From: Epichloe hybrida
Taxonomy: Eukaryota > Ascomycota > Sordariomycetes > Hypocreales > Clavicipitaceae
Direction: 5' to 3'
Length of the DNA stretch: 64,000 nucleotides
Assembly: GCA_019022495.1 (NCBI GenBank)
Contig: JAFEKR010000057.1
Span: 124,001-188,000 of the forward strand
In this document: positions 59,161 to 64,000 of the stretch, piece by piece
How the letters are laid out: every line of letters begins with the position of its first letter
How positions within the stretch are numbered: the stretch's first letter is position 1
The notes under the pieces: model-generated
The model's database searches: none
Told to the model about the DNA's origin: nothing
Seen by the model: only the letters and a program-made list of their open reading frames with translations
Made by a program: the position numbers and the translations under genes

Positions 59161-60089
59161 AGCTAGTAATATACTATATTTTATAAGAACCTTATCTAAG
59201 GCTAAATTCTCTATTATAAGGGTAAAAGAGGTATTAGTTAAAGAGTAAATTACCTAGCTTAAGTAACTTAAGGAACTATAGGAGTAAGAATAAAAGCTTA
59301 CTAACTTAATATAACTCTATAGAAAAGGGGAGCTAGTAAAAAGGGGCTAAAAGGATAGTATATCCTTAAGTCTTAGTAGCTAAGAGATTAAGGTCTAAAA
59401 TATTATAAAACTCTAATACCTTATAAACTTATAGAAGCATAAGATATAGCTTAATAACCTTAACTATACCTTTAAGGGAGTAAAGAAGAAGTATTATTAA
59501 GATAACTAGAAAATCCTCTTTACACTTAACTATATATATATAAACTATTAGGCTAGATAGGACTAATATATTAAAGAATAACTAGCTGATAGCTATAATT
59601 ACCCTAAGGATAATTAGGATAAGTTCTAGGAATAGACCCTTACATTACTTAAGGACTTTATAAGCTATAATACATAAATAGCTATATAACTAAAGAATAT
59701 AAAGCAAAAGGAAGGTTAGAGTTCTATTAAGTTTAGTATTTACCTAGATTCACTAGAGAAATACCTAAAGTAAGCTCTAGAGAAAACCTATACTCTTATA
59801 TTCTTTATAAAGTTAATTTCTAACTTAGAAAATTATATTAACCTACATATAAACATTACTAGCCTAACATAAGAAGATATTATATAACTCGCCTAGCGAT
59901 TCTAGGAGGTAATATTAAAGAATAAACAAAAGCTAAATAATTTAAAAGAGAAGGGCCTATATAAGGTAGCTTAACACTAAAGGCGTAATTCCCTATAAGG
60001 GTATTAGCTAAATAAGGACTAAAGAGATAAGAATAAGAATAAGGAGAGAACCCTAGCTACTTACCTAAATAATAATAGACCCTAAGGAA

Positions 60090-63000
60090 AAAGGTAGTGC
60101 TATAATTATAGTAATACTAAGTATTTTATTTATAATTATAATAAGCTAAGGAAAGACTAGTAAGAGAGTTAGGAAAACTCCTAGAGGTAAAAGTAAAAGC
60201 CCTTACCTTTACCTTAGACACTAGGGTACTAGTAGGACGCTAATTTCACACATTAGTTACTATTTATAGGTATAAAGATATTAAAACAGTAGTAAATCTT
60301 AATAGTTACGCTAAGATTAACATTATAAGCGCTTAATTTACATAGACTTATAAGCTTAATTAGGCTAAGGCCATAGCACCTATCTTAAAGGTAGTAAGGG
60401 CTTTAATAGTTCCCTAATATAGTATCTATAAGGTACTTATTATAATTAAAGATTTATAAGGTAAAGAGAAAAACCTTAAGTTACTATATATAGCTATTAA
60501 TAAAGACCTAAGAGCAAAGGGAAGCCTTATATTAATTAGAATACATACACTTATAAAAGAATATATATACCTATACTTATACTTATAAGAATAGTAGTTT
60601 AAAAAGAGAAGGGTAGCTTTTTTACTACTAACTCCCTATAAGTTTATAAAGGTAATATATAATAAGATAATAGTATATGCTATTATAGGTATTATAGAAG
60701 ATAAGTTTATACCCCTTAAAGATAAAGAGAAGGTAAAAGCATATAAAACTATTAAAAATATCCTAGAGGAACTACATAAGTTTAAAGACATATTTACATT
60801 AGATAAGGTAAGGAGTCTCCTATTAAAGAAGTTAACTAACTATATAATTAATTTTATACTAGGAGCTATACCCCTATATAAACTAATCTATTCTCTCTCC
60901 TAAGGTAAACTTAGGGAGCTCTAGGAATATATTAATAATAACCTAAAGAAAGGCTAGATAAGACCCTTAAAGAGCCTAGTAGGCGTGCTTATTTTATTTA
61001 TGCTAAAGAAGGATAGAACGCTTTAGCTATATATTAACTATTAAGGACTTAATAAGATAATGTAGAAGAATTACTACGCTCTCCCCCTAATTTTAAAGAT
61101 CCTTAATTAATACTAAGGGGCCTATTTCTTTTTAAAGATTAATATTAAGGATATATACTACTAGATTTATATAAAAGAGGGTAATAAGTAGAAGATAGCT
61201 TTTTATATATATTATAGGCACTATAAGTACCTTATAATACCTTTAAAATTAACTAATACCCTAGCTACTTTTTAAAGCTATATCTATAAGGTACTTTATA
61301 GGCTAGTTAACACTATTTATATAGTATATTTAGATAATATCTTAATTTTCTTTAAGATAGAAGAGAAGTATACTAAATATATTAAGTAAGTCTTAGAGTA
61401 TATAAGGTTAGTAAAGCTATATATAAAACCCTCTAAGTGCTCTTTCTATAAGGAGTTAGTAGAATTCCTAGGGTTTATTCTCTTTATTAATAGGATATTA
61501 ATAAATACTTGCTAAGTTAATATAATTAGGGAATAGAAGGAGCCTATAAGCTTTAAGAATATATAGTTATTACTTAGATTTTATAACTTCTATTAACAGT
61601 TTATCTATAAATACTCTAGGATTATAGCACCTCTTTATACACTAATAAAGGGTAGTTAAAATAGTATCAAGACTAGGAGGTTTATATTTAGAGAAAAGGA
61701 GTAGTTAGCATTTAACTAGCTAAAAGATACCTTTTAGCAAGCGCCTCTACTCTAACACTATAACCTAAGTTAAGCGGTATATATTAAGATAAATACCTTA
61801 ATTTTCATAATAGTAGGGATCATATCTTAGTAGGATAATAAGGGCTATTAGTATCTAGTAGCCTTTTAGTTAAGGAAGTTTATAGACACTAAATATAACT
61901 ATAGTATAGCTAATTAAGAGTTACTTACTATAGTAAAGTTATTTAAACACTAGTAATATTATATTAAAGGTATAGAGATACTTATAGAGGTCCTATTAGA
62001 CTATTATAACCTATAAACCTTTATAAGGTAGTAGAAGCTAAATAAAAGATAAGTATAATAGTATATATTCCTCTACCCTTTTTATTTTATAATTAAGCAT
62101 AGACTAGGGAAGAGTAACCTTATAAATACACTATTAAGAAGGTTTAATTATAAGGGTAAACCTATATTAAATAGGGTGCTCCTACTAGAGCTTTAAAGGA
62201 AAATAGTCAATATCTTTATAGTAAAAGAAAAAGTACTAATATATTAAAGAAGTTATAGCATAACACTAGTCTTAGAACTTACTAAGGCAAGAGTAGCCTA
62301 GGTAAAAGGCTAGTTAGCTGCTATAAATCTAGTAATTGATTTTTAATTTTTTTTGGGGTCATTGGCTGTGGCCAATGCATCTAATTTTCAAGGAACCAAA
62401 AGAATTACTAGTAATACCTAGCTAGTGCCACATATAACAACCAAATTCAATAATTACTATAGTGTTAGGTAAAACATAAAAGAAATAAGCTTTAAGCCAT
62501 AAATTTAGGGGCTGAAAAGTTAATACAAAGTTTATAACAAACTTTGTGGCTATAATTACGTAAGAGTTATAATTCACGACCGCAGTTAAACTTAAATCCA
62601 TTTAAGTTTTACTTATAGCATAAATTAATGTAATTCCCCCTTCCTTTACGACTGTGTTTGTTCTATCTCTTTATATCTTTTCCATCTTATAACTTATCCT
62701 TCAAAGCTCTAAGGCAAACTTAAACCCTAAAAAAACACAACTTATCCTCACTTGACTCCACTCTAATTCGAATTCATAGGTAAGTTAAGGGCTACTTATT
62801 AACTAATTAACAACTAACTAATCAGAAAAATAGTATAGCTAAGGGTAACTAGAAGCTAGGGGCTATAACCACTAGGCTATAGAACCTAATAGCTATCTAA
62901 AAATCTAAGGAAATTCTAGATAAAAAGGAAATTTAAAAAACCAAAGAAAATATTAAGGAATTTAGGAAAAGTGAGAAGAAGAAGGGAAATAAAAAGCTGG

Positions 63001-64000
63001 AGAAGAAGGCTAGATATTTGGAAAAGGTGTTAAAAAATAGAGATCTATAATTTAAGCAGTTTTACCTCGTGCCCGGGAGGGATAAATCTAGTAATAAGTT
63101 AGCTAAACAAGGGTGATTTTAAGGAGAAGGTAGCATATATCTAAGATATTAGCATAGCATAAGTAATTTAGGGGGCTATTATATTACTAAATCCATACTA
63201 ATCTATAGCAAATAAACCATTAGTATAACTACTATAGAAGGCATAGGACTAAGATCTAGATTTATAAAAGCGCAGAGGTAAGGTTAACTCCTAAGTAAAA
63301 GGGAGGGGAAAGGCTAGTCTATAGTTACGTAGTATAAGGGGCCTCCTAATATATAAAGACTAGGTAGTTATTTCACAAGAGCCTATCTTATAATAGGAGC
63401 TTTTATAGCTATACTATAATAATCTACTAGTAGGTTACTTTAGAACTAAACACACTCTTAAGCTACTAAAATATTACTATTAGTAGCTAGTAATAAGTAA
63501 AGCTATTTTAGACTATATATCTAGCTATAAAGTATACTAGTATATAGTAGCTAGGTAGCACTACCTATATAGAAGCCTTAAATTACTGCTAATACTAAAG
63601 TAACTATAAGTAAAGATCTTAATAGACTTTATTATAAGTTTACTACTAATACGGCTAGGTAAGCAAGAAACCAATGTAATTCTAGTAATTATAGACTAAT
63701 TTACTAAGTATACTATCTTCCTTCCTATAAAGACTATAATTAATATAATAGAATTAGTAAAGTTATTTTACAAGGAGATTAAGCTATAATTTAAAGCGCT
63801 AGAGGGTATTATATCTAATAAAGGGTTAGTATTTACAAGCTAATTCTAGTTAGAGGTATATTACTAGTTATATATAAAGCAAAGGCGTTTAATAGCGTTT
63901 TACCCCTAAACTAATAGGTAAATAAAGAGAATAAATTAGGTACTCAAACATTACCTATAATACTTTATTAAAGAAAACTAATAGCTATAGCTAAAGCTAC
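60090..64000 (+). pseudogene. Gypsy gag-pol remnant
   Basis: With stops ignored the plus strand gives protease-like NSYAKINIIS (near 60300), and reverse transcriptase with LYINY, GLNKI and ALPLI (61025-61090). DIYY and KEGNK follow, then VYLDNILIFF (61320-61355), the decayed YLDD site. RNase H follows, ending near 62090-62150 with KHRLGKSNL. After the SINE-like insertion comes integrase: the His-containing finger near 63420-63520, IIDFTKY-like near 63690-63715 and NKGLVFTS near 63815-63840. Almost every Arg, Gln and Trp codon is a stop or altered as RIP predicts. Confidence 0.8.
62337..63081 (-). mobile_element. SINE-like element, copy 2 (745 bp, inverted, 14-bp target duplication)
   Basis: The duplication ATAAATCTAGTAAT flanks it (62323-62336 and 63082-63095). 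Read on minus it starts CCCTCCCGGGCACGAGG, holds the A-box-like TAGCCTAGTGG, then a perfect 7-bp hairpin CATTGGC/GCCAATG (62360-62377 on plus) and an A-rich tail. It sits in the gypsy integrase/RNase H gap, so it is younger than that element. Confidence 0.78.

Larger units (their letters stand above)
58856..64000 (+). mobile_element. Ty3/gypsy retrotransposon, RIP-degraded, running off the window
   Basis: An LTR starts TGTGAGGCCCCACTTAC at 58856; its right end is not certain. Domain order is gag with a decayed zinc knuckle (near 60098-60150), protease, reverse transcriptase, RNase H and integrase, the gypsy order. The first 110 bases of the LTR are GC-rich and the interior is AT-rich. An inverted SINE-like element interrupts it at 62337-63081. 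The 3' LTR is outside the window. Confidence 0.82.

Overview
The window looks like a filamentous ascomycete chromosome (Pezizomycotina, probably Sordariomycetes). Three short-intron genes lie in the first 8 kb. The rest is an AT-rich mass of nested retrotransposons saturated with TpA and stop codons, the signature of repeat-induced point mutation (RIP, CpA to TpA). The genes resemble filamentous ascomycete families: a LaeA-like methyltransferase, a BTB-like protein and a TMEM135-like membrane protein. Only fungi of this group are known to leave DNA like the remaining 56 kb. Species cannot be named from the sequence alone.

Layout. 1-7810: gene compartment with three plus-strand genes; the first carries an apparent frameshift. 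7811-8340: transition. 8341-14561: complete Ty1/copia-type element A, coding on minus, 231-bp LTRs, 5-bp target duplication GTAAT, inserted in a 93-bp palindromic minisatellite. 14776-19904: unidentified old repeat split by element B1 (15644-18864, 266-bp LTRs, duplication CCTTT, about 3.5 kb of its interior missing). 19905-22250: gag to integrase of a plus-strand copia relic (E). 22251-28581: longer relative of B1 (B3). 28582-35612: best preserved element, a Copia retrotransposon with 821-bp LTRs and one gag-pol frame broken by only three stops. 35613-38855: 3' half of another copia with an LTR (F). 38856-40324: satellites. 40325-46937: minus-strand copia (D) carrying an 850-bp insertion with a GC-rich island. 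46938-50165: AT-rich DNA, a 776-bp SINE-like element, and a minus-strand copia end (C'). 50166-57264: second copy of the intact Copia, inverted and more heavily mutated. 57265-58855: relics, including a second copy of E gag. 58856-64000: Ty3/gypsy element running off the window, interrupted by a second copy of the SINE-like element.

No gene-like reading frame other than transposon remnants was recognised after position 7810. The most interesting observations are these. RIP appears to spare the outer roughly 100 bp of LTR elements. A SINE-like family of about 750 bp has 14-bp target duplications. The two inverted Copia copies have coding regions of identical length (4965 nt) but no target duplications. 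The Copia has an anticodon-arm type initiator-tRNA primer site, a leader of repeated TATA-containing modules, a gag without a zinc knuckle, and an LTR with clustered CAGCTG and TGACGTAA sites.
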